From CAYPEL01 sp036479985 (GTDB lineage: Bacteria; Pseudomonadota; Gammaproteobacteria; DSM-19610), in assembly GCA_965224815.1 (NCBI GenBank), contig CBDDAF010000003.1, positions 1,550,001 to 1,614,000 of the forward strand: DNA of 64,000 bases, written 5' to 3'. Shown piece after piece: positions 45,037 to 53,605 of the stretch. The position numbers were made by a program, and so were the translations under genes. Position 1 is the first letter of the stretch. Each line of letters begins with the position of its first letter. The notes under the pieces were generated by a model that saw only the letters and a program-made list of their open reading frames with translations, searched no databases and was not told the DNA's origin.

Positions 45037-45717
45037 ATGAAAGCAACTAACTCCCCTCCCACCCTGCCCTGGGACACCATTGAAACCGTGTTTCTCGACA
45101 TGGACGGTACCTTGCTGGATCTGCATTTCGATAATCATTTCTGGCTACAACATGTGCCTATCCGTTATGCCGAAAAACATGGCTTAAGTCTGGAAGATGC
45201 TAAACAGAAATTATTCCCGCGCTTTAAATCAATGGAAGGCACGCTCGACTGGTATTGTATTGAATACTGGAGCCGGGAGCTGGAATTAGATATTGAGGCA
45301 TTGAAGCGCGAGCTCGAACACTTGATCCAGGTTCGCCCGCAAGTCAGGCAGGTATTAGAAAAATTGCAACGAAGCGGTAAACGCATTGCACTGCTGACCA
45401 ATGCTCATCACAAGGTGGTTGAGTTAAAAATGCAAACCACCGGCCTGGATGCGCATTTTGAAAAACTGTTTTGTTCGCACAGTTTTTCTTACCCTAAGGA
45501 AGATCCACGGTTCTGGCCCAGGTTAGCCGAGGCAGATCCGTTTTCTGTTGAATCCACTTTATTTGTTGATGACAGCTTACCGGTACTGAAAGCTGCACAG
45601 GATTTTGGTATTCGACACTTACGAGCTATCCATCAACCGGATAGTAAAGCGCCGCCGAAAGAGACTGGGGAATATATTGCTATAAAGGATTTTGGAGAAT
45701 TAATTAACGGATTGTAA
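45037..45717 (+). CDS. yrfG: HAD-family phosphatase, probable GMP/IMP nucleotidase YrfG
   Basis: This 226-residue protein carries VFLDMDGTLLDLHFDNHFW (HAD motif I, D-x-D-G-T), LLTNAHHKVVELKM (motif II), HSFSYPKEDPRFW (motif III lysine) and STLFVDDSLPVLKAAQDFG (motif IV, D-D). YrfG-type proteins dephosphorylate GMP and IMP. The length and motifs fit that assignment. A REP palindrome follows 42 bases after the stop. Confidence 0.83.
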   Translation: MKATNSPPTLPWDTIETVFLDMDGTLLDLHFDNHFWLQHVPIRYAEKHGLSLEDAKQKLFPRFKSMEGTLDWYCIEYWSRELELDIEALKRELEHLIQVRPQVRQVLEKLQRSGKRIALLTNAHHKVVELKMQTTGLDAHFEKLFCSHSFSYPKEDPRFWPRLAEADPFSVESTLFVDDSLPVLKAAQDFGIRHLRAIHQPDSKAPPKETGEYIAIKDFGELINGL

Positions 45718-45758
45718 TTTTTTTAAAACTATGGACCCTTTGATGGATTAGCGAGAAC

Positions 45759-45821
45759 CTGTAGGAGCGGCTTCAGCCGCGATGAACACTGCGCTCCCTT
45801 CGCGGCTGAAGCCGCTCCTAC
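45759..45821. repeat. REP-like palindrome, copy 3
   Basis: Arms CTGTAGGAGCGGCTTCAGCC and reverse complement, between two convergent genes. The flanks (GATGGATTAGCGAGAA and TTCACAGTTCACAATTACAC) resemble those of copy 8, indicating that it is part of a larger composite element. Confidence 0.9.
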
Positions 45822-45848
45822 AAAATCTTCACAGTTCACAATTACACT

Positions 45849-46256
45849 TTATTGATGCAGTTGATCCCACCGCTTAAAACGCTTTCTGCAGTAGGTTAAC
45901 AACGCTTGATAGTCCTTAAAAAATAGCTCGAAACCATTCTCTGCGGGTTCGTCAAACTCACAATAATCATTGGAATAATCCCGGCATATCTGTGGTCTGG
46001 CGTCATAAATACCACAACGGCCGTCATGCATAATATGCGTGCAAGGATTATCGATCAGCAGATACCAACTGCCTTCATCCTTATAGACTCGAATATTTTC
46101 ATGTGACACTTGCCATAACAAGTAATCAAATTCGGTTTTCGAACGCGGCGAATCAATTTCCTGGGTGATATAGGTACAACACAGGGTATTGGTACAGAAG
46201 CCGCATTTTGTTTCCGGCGTCATGGCTTTTATGGGGATTGTAATTGGGCTGTTCAT
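45849..46256 (-). CDS. YkgJ-family cysteine cluster protein
   Basis: This 135-residue protein has a cysteine pattern typical of the YkgJ/UPF0153 group: CGFC and CCTYI near the start, CTHIMHDGRCGIYDARPQIC in the middle, and DYCEFDEP at the end. The family is thought to bind zinc or an iron-sulfur cluster. It lies between two REP palindromes on an otherwise divergent arrangement. Function unknown. Confidence 0.85.
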   Translation of the reverse strand: MNSPITIPIKAMTPETKCGFCTNTLCCTYITQEIDSPRSKTEFDYLLWQVSHENIRVYKDEGSWYLLIDNPCTHIMHDGRCGIYDARPQICRDYSNDYCEFDEPAENGFELFFKDYQALLTYCRKRFKRWDQLHQ

Positions 46257-46306
46257 GTTTTTTCGTTGATATTGTACTTAGGGAAATTTTGATAAATGCG
46301 TGAGAA

Positions 46307-46371
46307 CTGTAGGAGCGGCTTCAGCCGCGATAGGCACCACATCGACCATCGCGGCTGAAGCCGCTCCTACA
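46307..46371. repeat. REP-like palindrome, copy 4
   Basis: Arms TGTAGGAGCGGCTTCAGCCG and reverse complement. It begins 50 bases upstream of the cysteine-cluster gene and ends 13 bases after the stop of the gene at 46385. Confidence 0.9.
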
Positions 46372-46384
46372 ATAAAGACCGTTT

Positions 46385-47314
46385 CTATATCGGGGCTATT
46401 GCTTTCAATATGATCGGTTCCGGCCCCGTAAAACGTTGCTCGGCAGGCCGCGCCGCCATTTTCTGATGCAGCGCATCGATCATACCGGCAACATCCATAA
46501 TACAAAGTTCTTCACCGGATGCAGGTGATGTCAGCCCGGCACAATTTTTCGGTGCCGCATCACTCATCAGGTCAATCAAATACAAAGCTTGCGGATTATC
46601 CAGCCAGTTGTTATCCGCCGTAATGTGAATATCCCGACCATAGTGTAACAACACCTGAAAAATTCGTTCTAATCGTTTAGCCTGTATGCGGCTAGTCATC
46701 AGCGTTAACACCATCGCCGCATGGTAGTAATCTGCCAGGCTCGCGGAGTTGCCACCTTTGCTTGAACTATCAATGGTAGATTGCACACCAAAGTGTCTCG
46801 CAAAACGATACAACTGGTGCATTTCAAAAAGTAAATACTGAGGTAATGGGCGAACATTCCGGTAACTGTGCAACATCGTCCAGCTCAATTGCCGGAGCGC
46901 CCGGCGTAAACCTCGCGCAAACAAGTGTGGATCACTGCGTTGAACACCTTCAGCAAACCAGGCTTTGATAACCAGTTTGTAGCCATCGGCCATTGCCAGA
47001 CACAAACGCTCGATATTATCGGCCGCCACCTGCTCAGGCAAACCTGCCTGACGCTGCTGAGCAACGCTATCAGTTGCATCTGCTTCATAAAGCTTATGTA
47101 CTACTGGTTGGTAAATATTCAGCAAACGGAAACGCAGCTGACTGTCGATCTTCTGTTCATTCAGCGGCTCAAGCGCATGCAACACTTGATAGATCGATTC
47201 GGAACTGTTCAACATCGGCAACCCGGCCAGCCAGTCTTGCAGACTGTGCGGATCCAGCTCAACGGTGGGATCGTTCAGATCGTGCTGCTCAGGCACATGC
47301 ACACTCAGTTGCAT
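46385..47314 (-). CDS. Hypothetical helical protein downstream of gspN
   Basis: This 309-residue protein is mostly helical, with no signal peptide or membrane segment. It contains LDPHSLQDWLAGLPMLNSSE, a long helix-rich middle, and PLPQYLLFEMHQLYRFARHF. The N-terminal region resembles helical modules that I have seen attached to PilZ (c-di-GMP-binding) domains in other gammaproteobacteria, but no PilZ domain is present here. It starts three bases after gspN and is likely to be co-transcribed with it. A role linked to secretion or c-di-GMP is only a guess. Confidence 0.55.
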   Translation of the reverse strand: MQLSVHVPEQHDLNDPTVELDPHSLQDWLAGLPMLNSSESIYQVLHALEPLNEQKIDSQLRFRLLNIYQPVVHKLYEADATDSVAQQRQAGLPEQVAADNIERLCLAMADGYKLVIKAWFAEGVQRSDPHLFARGLRRALRQLSWTMLHSYRNVRPLPQYLLFEMHQLYRFARHFGVQSTIDSSSKGGNSASLADYYHAAMVLTLMTSRIQAKRLERIFQVLLHYGRDIHITADNNWLDNPQALYLIDLMSDAAPKNCAGLTSPASGEELCIMDVAGMIDALHQKMAARPAEQRFTGPEPIILKAIAPI

Positions 47315-47316
47315 GA

Positions 47317-48084
47317 TTAGTAACCTAGCAGCGAACGCAAATTACCGCTGAGATCTAACCGGTACTGGCCATCACGGAATTCAGCAAAGGTATCCAGTCC
47401 ATTTTTAACAGCAGGAGGTAACGGACCATCAGTACGCACATCAGCCAGCAAGGTGTAATCACCGGCCGGTTCGTATTCGAGCGTGCCATCAATGAGTAAT
47501 TGACCGCCTTCGGCTGTCAACTTACCGTTTGTTTTCTGATCACCGGGTGCGAGTTCGAGTAACACATTGCCCAGCTGCAATTGCATGGGCGAATTAACTT
47601 CAGCCTGCAGCCAACGAATCTGGCCATGCAGAATGGGTAGCATTCCCTGACTTGATAGCTCCACTTTCTCCAGCTCCATAATCATCTGTCCCTGCAACAT
47701 CACATTTTTCGGCAGCAGATCTGCAGACAGGGTTTGTGACGTAGCTTTGGCAGATACATCGGCCAGATAAGTGGATCCTGTAAGACTGGCACCCACCCTC
47801 AGAGAGGCTGGTTCGCCTGACCAGATTCCCTGTAATCGATATTCCACCCGGCCCAACAGCAGTGCCAGCGGCCGCCAGCTCCAGGTGGGATCTGTCACTG
47901 TCTGACCTTGAAAATAGAGTTGTTTAGCCCGGCCTGACCAGAGACTGCCTTCTGTTGCGACCAGTTGCAGCCCAGGAATCCGGTTTTGCAAAAAGCTCAC
48001 CGCCCAGGATGCGGGTGCAGAAAACACCATGAATAACAGATAAGCAGCAAATCCAAGCAGGAGACCCCGCCGGATTGATATCAC
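47317..48084 (-). CDS. gspN: Type II secretion protein GspN
   Basis: This 255-residue protein has one N-terminal membrane segment (LLLGFAAYLLFMVFSAPASW) and a periplasmic part with LQNRIPGLQLVATEGSLWSG and later WSWRPLALLLGRVEYRLQG, characteristic of GspN (T2SSN). It overlaps gspM by four bases. GspN is an accessory inner-membrane protein of the type II secretion system. Confidence 0.88.
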   Translation of the reverse strand: MISIRRGLLLGFAAYLLFMVFSAPASWAVSFLQNRIPGLQLVATEGSLWSGRAKQLYFQGQTVTDPTWSWRPLALLLGRVEYRLQGIWSGEPASLRVGASLTGSTYLADVSAKATSQTLSADLLPKNVMLQGQMIMELEKVELSSQGMLPILHGQIRWLQAEVNSPMQLQLGNVLLELAPGDQKTNGKLTAEGGQLLIDGTLEYEPAGDYTLLADVRTDGPLPPAVKNGLDTFAEFRDGQYRLDLSGNLRSLLGY

Positions 48085-48584
48085 GTAGCTGGCTCAAGGA
48101 GAGAAATGCGAGCGTTGACGCGTCCATCGCCCTGAGGTTCGATGGTCACCATACTGGTCTCGACCTGATACTGGCGCGTCAGGTTACCCAACCAGACGAT
48201 CATCTGATCGAAACCTGCACCTTCAAACCAGACCTTGACGCCTTTATTAGCATCCGGCTCGATACGTTTAATACTACTACCGAGACCACCGCTGCGCGCC
48301 GATTGATCGACCACCGCAAGCAGTGAACGGCCGCCCAGGCCTTGCGCCGACCCAGCTGGCGCACTACGTTGCAACGCTTTGATCTGGCCTGCTGATTTTT
48401 GCATCCAGCCGAGCGTTTCCTGCTGTTCAGCGACGCTGGTCTTTAGGCTATGATAGCGTGAGAACATCGGTTCCCAGATCATCAGATAAAATATCAGCAG
48501 CAAGAAAGCGGCTGCACCCAGCATCACCAATAACCGCTCACGCGATTGTAATCCTTCAAACCATTGCTGCAAATTCATAAACAA
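48081..48584 (-). CDS. gspM: Type II secretion protein GspM
   Basis: This 167-residue protein has the GspM layout: a short cytoplasmic start (LQQWFEGLQSRERLLVMLGA), one membrane helix (MLGAAAFLLLIFYLMIW), a coiled coil and a ferredoxin-like periplasmic domain (VKVWFEGAGFDQMIVWLGNL). Inner-membrane platform component that pairs with GspL. It is four bases downstream of gspL. Confidence 0.9.
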   Translation of the reverse strand: MFMNLQQWFEGLQSRERLLVMLGAAAFLLLIFYLMIWEPMFSRYHSLKTSVAEQQETLGWMQKSAGQIKALQRSAPAGSAQGLGGRSLLAVVDQSARSGGLGSSIKRIEPDANKGVKVWFEGAGFDQMIVWLGNLTRQYQVETSMVTIEPQGDGRVNARISLLEPAT

Positions 48585-48587
48585 CGC

Positions 48588-49784
48588 TTATACTCCCGTT
48601 ACCCGCACCCGGCTTTTAACTTTCTGCCCAGCCTCGGTGGTTGCTGATTGAATTTCCGCTTGCAGGCGGCCACTGGCCACTAAATCCTGTTTCAACTTGT
48701 CCAGGATCTGCAGGTTATCTACCGCCAATTCCAGATCCAGACGTCCGTCACGAAAACTTGCATTACTGATCTCAACACCCTGGGTACGGTTTAGAATATC
48801 GCCGGTTTCTCCCAGCAAGGCGAGAAAATCTGTTTGGCTGGTACCCGACTGGCGCTGCAATTGTTTGAGCTTCTGCTCCATTTGAGAGCGCGCGTTCACC
48901 ACACGTTTAGCCTTGGGGAAAGTCTTTTTATAAAGCTGTTCAATCTGAGTTGTTAAAACTTCCTGCTGGCGCGACAAACGGAACGTATCCACACCAACGG
49001 AAATCAACGCTAATGCCAGACCGGCAACCAACAAAGCGGCGGTCGCTCGCCAGGGCATCAATGCTTGTTTAATATCTTCTTTCTGACTGTACTTACCTTG
49101 CAGTAAATTAATCCCAGCTTTCTGGTTCCAGCCCCAGGCCATTAATTGCAACGCAGACAAATCGCCCGCATCCATTTCTACATCCACAACGCCCAGGTCG
49201 ATCACTGTATCACCGTAAACCTGAACCCGTTGCGGTGCCGCTTCTTGCCCGGCGTATAATTCAAACAGGGTTGTAACTGTCGAAGTATCTGTCGCAAAAC
49301 CTGCGTTTGGCGTACTTCTGACCAATGCCCGGTCAGTATCCACCAGCATGCTCCAGGAACCTGCCTCCAACGGCAGTGCCTGTATTTCACTGATCATTTC
49401 ATCCGGAACCAATTCCAGGGATGCAAGGGTCGCAAGCCAGGCATCAATTTGCTTCCGCGATGCAACTGCTACCGGGTACTCGCCACTGTCCTGTAACGCT
49501 CCGATAGCAAAATGCAGACTCTCAACATCTTCAGCTAATTGTTCTTCTAGTGCGAAAGGAATCGCCTGTAATATCTGTTGGCGTTTGCGTCCAGGCACAG
49601 TGGCCTCACAAAGTCGTACATCTTCAGCCGGCACCAGGGCAACCACGTATTGCGCTTGCTGACACACCGTGTCATCGGGCTCGCCACTGTGCACATCAGA
49701 CGAAACCTGCCCCTGATCATCCAGTGTGATCCAGTCCCGTACCCGGGCATCATCGCCTAACCGAATTATGAGTGTTTCTGGCAT
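48588..49784 (-). CDS. gspL: Type II secretion protein GspL
   Basis: This 398-residue protein has a cytoplasmic actin-like (ASKHA) domain at about 1-240 (PETLIIRLGDDARVRDWITL; CEATVPGRKRQQILQAIPFA is the family hallmark), a membrane helix (AALLVAGLALALISVGVD, about 250-267) and a periplasmic C-terminal domain. GspL recruits the GspE ATPase. No gspE lies in this window. Between its start (49784) and gspK is a 270-base region with a hairpin and a REP palindrome. Confidence 0.92.
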   Translation of the reverse strand: MPETLIIRLGDDARVRDWITLDDQGQVSSDVHSGEPDDTVCQQAQYVVALVPAEDVRLCEATVPGRKRQQILQAIPFALEEQLAEDVESLHFAIGALQDSGEYPVAVASRKQIDAWLATLASLELVPDEMISEIQALPLEAGSWSMLVDTDRALVRSTPNAGFATDTSTVTTLFELYAGQEAAPQRVQVYGDTVIDLGVVDVEMDAGDLSALQLMAWGWNQKAGINLLQGKYSQKEDIKQALMPWRATAALLVAGLALALISVGVDTFRLSRQQEVLTTQIEQLYKKTFPKAKRVVNARSQMEQKLKQLQRQSGTSQTDFLALLGETGDILNRTQGVEISNASFRDGRLDLELAVDNLQILDKLKQDLVASGRLQAEIQSATTEAGQKVKSRVRVTGV

Positions 49785-49817
49785 TTAGTCCTCAATCCCG
49801 AAGTATCCAAAATTATC

Positions 49818-49852
49818 CGTAGGGTGGGGTGAGACACAAACCCTACCCTACG
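49818..49852. repeat. CGTAGGGT hairpin repeat
   Basis: CGTAGGGTGGGG pairs with CCCTACCCTACG (11 of 12 positions) around a 10-base loop. This short inverted repeat is a common dispersed type. It is located between gspK and gspL. Confidence 0.75.
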
Positions 49853-49951
49853 AGTAACAGCTGTATCATATTGTGCATTCAAAGACTTGCATACTCAATA
49901 GCAGGAAACCTCTGAACAATTCACATTTCTTGACATATTAACAGTGAAATC

Positions 49952-50015
49952 CTGTAGGAGCGGCTTCAGCCGCGATAGACGTTGCGCCCCATCGCGGCTG
50001 AAGCCGCTCCTACAG
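49952..50015. repeat. REP-like palindrome, copy 5
   Basis: Arms CTGTAGGAGCGGCTTCAGCC and reverse complement. It lies between gspK and gspL. The left flank starts with GGAAACCTCTGA, a variant of the composite element end seen at copy 8. Confidence 0.9.
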
Positions 50016-50058
50016 GTTCTAACCGAATTTTTCTTATCCCCTGGATATTATTGCACAT

Positions 50059-51039
50059 TCAACATTCATCTGAGCCTTTTGGCAAAGGTTCATGCAGCAA
50101 CCGTTCCCGCATAATGACACTGGTTTTACCGCCAACTCGTTGAATCAGGCTACTTAACTGCGCATTGGCTTGACCCGTTCCGGACATTGCTCGCATTTGA
50201 AACCATTGGCTGTTAACACTGAGCATTGTTTTATCGATTGATGCAGCGACGGCAGATATCCCAGGCTCAGCCAAAAAGTCCGCTACCATCTCGAATGGTT
50301 TAGTTTCACGAGTTTTTATCAGACTTTCTGCATCAGCCAAACTAATACCTGGACTACCTCCACCCGAAGCGATTAACGACCGTAATACTTCTGCCGTAGC
50401 GGTATTCACATTAATTGGTGCCCCCTCTGGCAAGGCGCTTATGTGTGGCATCAGCTTGCTAATAACTTCCGCATCAAAACCTTTCACCAAACGCAATTCT
50501 GTGACGCTGACCAACGGCTTGTTAGATGTTCGATAGCCTTGTTGTAACACTAAATAATCATTATCTTCTGCTCCAACAGGAAAGCCTAGCGCGTCATCTT
50601 TATCGATAAAATCAGCCAGATAATCAGCAAGCTCGTCTGCCAGGCCCAGATTTTGCAACAGGGTTTTAAAGCGATCCACCGCTGCCGGTATACGTTTACC
50701 CGTATTATCAATGATCGAATTGATATTAAATCGTCCCTGCATATCGTAGACACATCCCGTTACACCACCTCCCTCTACCATCGAATCAGCTCGCGTGTGC
50801 CAGTCTTCTTTCAAGTGGTCAATCTTATTTTTTGTAAGATCACGTGCCAACACCACCCGCGCCCAGCTCTCAGCCGCTTCGCTGTAGGTTATTGCCTGGG
50901 TGCCGTGCAGTAAATTCCCAGTACGACGAATATCTAGTTGCTGCCGGGTAGCCATTGCGACTGCGGCAACGGTTGCAATGGCTACCATGAGAATGGCTGT
51001 AATTAATGCAACTCCTTGTTGCCGTGATGCTGGCTTCAT
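50059..51039 (-). CDS. gspK: Type II secretion minor pseudopilin GspK
   Basis: This 326-residue protein has the prepilin-like start RQQGVALITAILMVAIATVA, with the cleavage glycine before V-A-L-I. The large GspK helical domain follows: FNINSIIDNTGKRIP, INVNTATAEVLRSLIASGGG (helix-hairpin-like) and MLSVNSQWFQMRA. GspK caps the pseudopilus tip together with GspI and GspJ. Confidence 0.92.
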   Translation of the reverse strand: MKPASRQQGVALITAILMVAIATVAAVAMATRQQLDIRRTGNLLHGTQAITYSEAAESWARVVLARDLTKNKIDHLKEDWHTRADSMVEGGGVTGCVYDMQGRFNINSIIDNTGKRIPAAVDRFKTLLQNLGLADELADYLADFIDKDDALGFPVGAEDNDYLVLQQGYRTSNKPLVSVTELRLVKGFDAEVISKLMPHISALPEGAPINVNTATAEVLRSLIASGGGSPGISLADAESLIKTRETKPFEMVADFLAEPGISAVAASIDKTMLSVNSQWFQMRAMSGTGQANAQLSSLIQRVGGKTSVIMRERLLHEPLPKGSDEC

Positions 51040-51057
51040 TTTCTAACCCATTATTGG

Positions 51058-51732
51058 CTAAGGTGATGGGGGAGGCGGCGCGGGTGATGTTGGTGGCGGT
51101 GTTGGTGTAAATTGCTCAGGCGCCTTAAATAACCAGGTAATTTTGCCAAAATCCTTAGTTTCGATCACAACCTCAACAACACGCGGTAATCCAGGTGTTA
51201 CCCCCGGCGCTCCACCGACCGGTGGCCAGGTCTCACGCCAATTATTTGTCCGATCCAGATAGCGCAACGAAAATGATTCCACAGGCTCGAAAAGAACCTG
51301 CTGTACTGCTTCGCTATCCGGTGAACGATCCAGCACTTTCCAGGCCTGCCGGAGTAATTTTTCGTCCTCCGAAATATATCTCACACGTTGTAGCGCGCTA
51401 CGGCGAAACCCTGCTGGATTGGCATAACCGCTACGTGTGAGCTCGACACCTTCTATACCATCACTGCCAACCAACGCGCCTAAAGAATTTCCATACGCAT
51501 TACGCACTGGCCGGTCTATCAACTGACTAAAGTCGCGATCCATGATCGTATAAGTTATCTGCAACTGCTGCAGCTTGTCGGCTTTTTCTTCGGTCAATGC
51601 ACGTTGCGTCATCACCTGGCTCATACCGCCAAAGGCCATGGCGCTGATGAAGGCAAAAATTGATAATGACACCAACAATTCCAGCAAGGTAAAACCCTTG
51701 CTAGTGGAAATTTTATTATGGCGCGCTAGCAT
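51058..51732 (-). CDS. gspJ: Type II secretion minor pseudopilin GspJ
   Basis: This 224-residue protein has the prepilin start KGFTLLELLVSLSIFAFISA, with the catalytic E at +5 after the cleavage glycine. It has RVRYISEDEKLLRQAWKV and related strands typical of GspJ, and a proline-rich tail (TPTPPPTSPAPPPPSP) that is unusual. Overlaps gspI by one base. Confidence 0.9.
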   Translation of the reverse strand: MLARHNKISTSKGFTLLELLVSLSIFAFISAMAFGGMSQVMTQRALTEEKADKLQQLQITYTIMDRDFSQLIDRPVRNAYGNSLGALVGSDGIEGVELTRSGYANPAGFRRSALQRVRYISEDEKLLRQAWKVLDRSPDSEAVQQVLFEPVESFSLRYLDRTNNWRETWPPVGGAPGVTPGLPRVVEVVIETKDFGKITWLFKAPEQFTPTPPPTSPAPPPPSP

Positions 51733-52106
51733 TAACGCTTCTCCACAAAACCAGACAGGCTGGCGAGTGACTGTTCGCTTTCATTTCCATCGATCACAAA
51801 AATTTCTATATCCAGGCGGCGTAAATCTTTTTCCGGTGATTGGGTCACTTGCATCACCCATTGCCAATCCCGTTCTGCATAATCAATTTCACCTTTTGTC
51901 TGGCCAATCCTGGGCCAGGTCGCCGACAGTTGTTGCTCAATCATATGATTGCGTGCAATCCACTCTGCAATAGTCCGATCGCGCAGGTAAGCCTGATTAA
52001 TGGTAAAGCTGCCTGCGGTTTGCAACAAAGCGCCCATCGCTGTGGCTAATACCGCGAGGGCAACCAGTATCTCCAGCAATGTAAAACCCGCGCAGCGATT
52101 ACGCAT
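51732..52106 (-). CDS. gspI: Type II secretion minor pseudopilin GspI
   Basis: This 124-residue protein begins MRNRCAGFTLLEILVALAVL, a type IV prepilin-like leader with the G-F-T-L-L-E site. ARNHMIEQQLSATWPRIGQ follows in the position expected for GspI. It overlaps gspH and gspJ by one base each, so the three are translated as a coupled unit. Confidence 0.92.
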   Translation of the reverse strand: MRNRCAGFTLLEILVALAVLATAMGALLQTAGSFTINQAYLRDRTIAEWIARNHMIEQQLSATWPRIGQTKGEIDYAERDWQWVMQVTQSPEKDLRRLDIEIFVIDGNESEQSLASLSGFVEKR

Positions 52107-52642
52107 TATTCCAGCTCCAATTCACCGGTCAGACCGCCTTTGACTTGAAAGCGTTGCTCGGTTTCCCGGGCGCTGAAGGTCAGCACAAAGGGCGTCATTT
52201 CACCGCTGGACAGGATAAACACTTGTGGCATTTGTTGATCATCATCGGTGTCCAGATCCAACGGCGGACTGTCTTCCAGTTCAAGATCCAGGTTCGTGCC
52301 TTTAGGTAGCTTACGTAAACGAAACTGTGGATCATCGGCCAGCGGCAACCATGAATTGTTTTGCAGGGCATAAAACTCATATTCCGAATCACCGAAACGC
52401 ACCGCCAATTGAGTGGAGCGCAGAACAGCTTCATCGCTGGCAAGATCCATCAAGGCTGCCAGCCGTTTTGCTTCGCGGCCCAGTTCTTCGGCACGGTTAT
52501 CACCACCAATAGACACGGTAACAAACGACATCACAATACCAATGATGACGATCACCACCATCAACTCCAGCAAGGTGAAGCCACGCATCTGGTATAACGA
52601 AAAAAGCCTGCCAACGGCAGGCTGTGATTTCGTCTTACTCAT
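52106..52642 (-). CDS. gspH: Type II secretion pseudopilin GspH
   Basis: The protein has 178 residues from the ATG at 52642 (MSKTKSQPAVGRLFSLYQ), with AGGTG a few bases before it; a GTG at 52651 and an ATG at 52588 (MRGFTLLELMVV) are alternatives. The prepilin leader ends G-F-T-L-L-E. It contains AKRLAALMDLASDEAVLRST and MTPFVLTFSARETEQRFQVK, typical of GspH. The chosen start codon sits right at the end of the dispersed palindrome 52643-52781, whose arm supplies the ribosome site. Confidence 0.9.
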   Translation of the reverse strand: MSKTKSQPAVGRLFSLYQMRGFTLLELMVVIVIIGIVMSFVTVSIGGDNRAEELGREAKRLAALMDLASDEAVLRSTQLAVRFGDSEYEFYALQNNSWLPLADDPQFRLRKLPKGTNLDLELEDSPPLDLDTDDDQQMPQVFILSSGEMTPFVLTFSARETEQRFQVKGGLTGELELE

Positions 52643-52781
52643 AATTAGCACCTGTCCATAAACAGGAAATTCTCGCCAAGACGCAGAGACCGCAAAGGAA
52701 AAAATGATTGCTTAAGTTCCATACCATTATCTTCTTTGCGGTCTTTGCGTCTTGGCGAGAGATATTTTTTAGGTGCTAAAT
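52643..52781. repeat. Long dispersed palindrome between gspG and gspH
   Basis: Outer arms AATTAGCACCT / AGGTGCTAAAT and inner arms TCTCGCCAAGACGCAGAGACC / its near-inverse with CTTTGCGTCTTGGCGAGA form a 139-bp imperfect inverted repeat. A second member of the same family lies at 55275-55370 between thiD and thiE. It interrupts what would be a continuous gspGHIJK operon and reaches to the gspH start codon. Confidence 0.88.
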
Positions 52782-52808
52782 GTTAGTACCAACGATCAAT
52801 GCTTATTG

Positions 52809-53234
52809 TTAATTAAGCGACCAGTTACCAATATCATCATCACTCGGCTGTCCATCCGGACCGAGCGAATATATATCAGTGGAACCGTGCGTTCCGGGAT
52901 TCAAAAACTGGTACTCACGATCCCATGGATCTACCGGCAGGCGATCCAGATAGCCGCCCTGTTTCCAATGCGGCGGCTCCGGGGAAGAGGGTTTCTGAAC
53001 CAGTGCTTCCAAGCCCTGGTCGGTGGTCGGATAGACGTAGTTATCCAGTTTGTACAGATTCAGAGACGCTTCTACTGCACGGATATCCTGACGTGCCTTG
53101 GTAATACGAGCCTGTTCGGGACGATCCATCACCTTGGGTACCAGCACAGCGGCCAGAATTCCGAGGATAACCACCACGACCATCACTTCGATCAGGGTAA
53201 AACCTGTTTGCTGTTTCTCTAAACGACTATTCAT
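52809..53234 (-). CDS. gspG: Type II secretion major pseudopilin GspG
   Basis: The protein has 141 residues from the ATG at 53234 (MNSRLEKQQTGFTLIEVMVV); a TTG at 53249 is less likely. It has the prepilin leader with a G-F-T-L-I-E site, KARQDIRAVEASLNLYKLDN, and the GspG signature YPTTDQGLEALVQKP with DPWDREYQFLNPG and SLGPDGQPSDDDIGNW, which is the calcium site. It polymerises into the pseudopilus. It is the first gene of the gsp block here; gspC, D, E and F are not in the window. Confidence 0.95.
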   Translation of the reverse strand: MNSRLEKQQTGFTLIEVMVVVVILGILAAVLVPKVMDRPEQARITKARQDIRAVEASLNLYKLDNYVYPTTDQGLEALVQKPSSPEPPHWKQGGYLDRLPVDPWDREYQFLNPGTHGSTDIYSLGPDGQPSDDDIGNWSLN

Positions 53235-53457
53235 ATTCAAAGGTTCCAATCCTTACTGTTTCCCGCCGCTCAGCGGATTAATTAATAGGGTCAATTCTAT
53301 ACTGCCCACGCAATAAGACGCTAACTGCCGCCTATTGTAACGGTTGACGGCCAGTTTGCACCTTTAGGACAGGGAAACGTCTCTATAATTCAACCTGACT
53401 CACCATATTCAGCAATAGGCCAAATTGAATAGGCGCCTCAGATTAATTAGCGAAACT

Positions 53458-53523
53458 CTGTAGGAGCGGCTTCAGCCGCGATGGGGTATCGCAGCCCCAT
53501 CGCGGCTGAAGCCGCTCCTACAG
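53458..53523. repeat. REP-like palindrome, copy 6
   Basis: Arms CTGTAGGAGCGGCTTCAGCC and reverse complement, between divergent gspG and the DUF5063 gene. The flanks are those of the composite element (CCTCAGATTAATTAGCG on the left, ACACATCAGAGGTTCC on the right). Confidence 0.92.
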
Positions 53524-53605
53524 GATTTGGCAGTTGTCACCAGAACAAAATATTCTACACATCAGAGGTTCCTATATTTTTACCACGGAATCCACAGAAG
53601 ATCAG

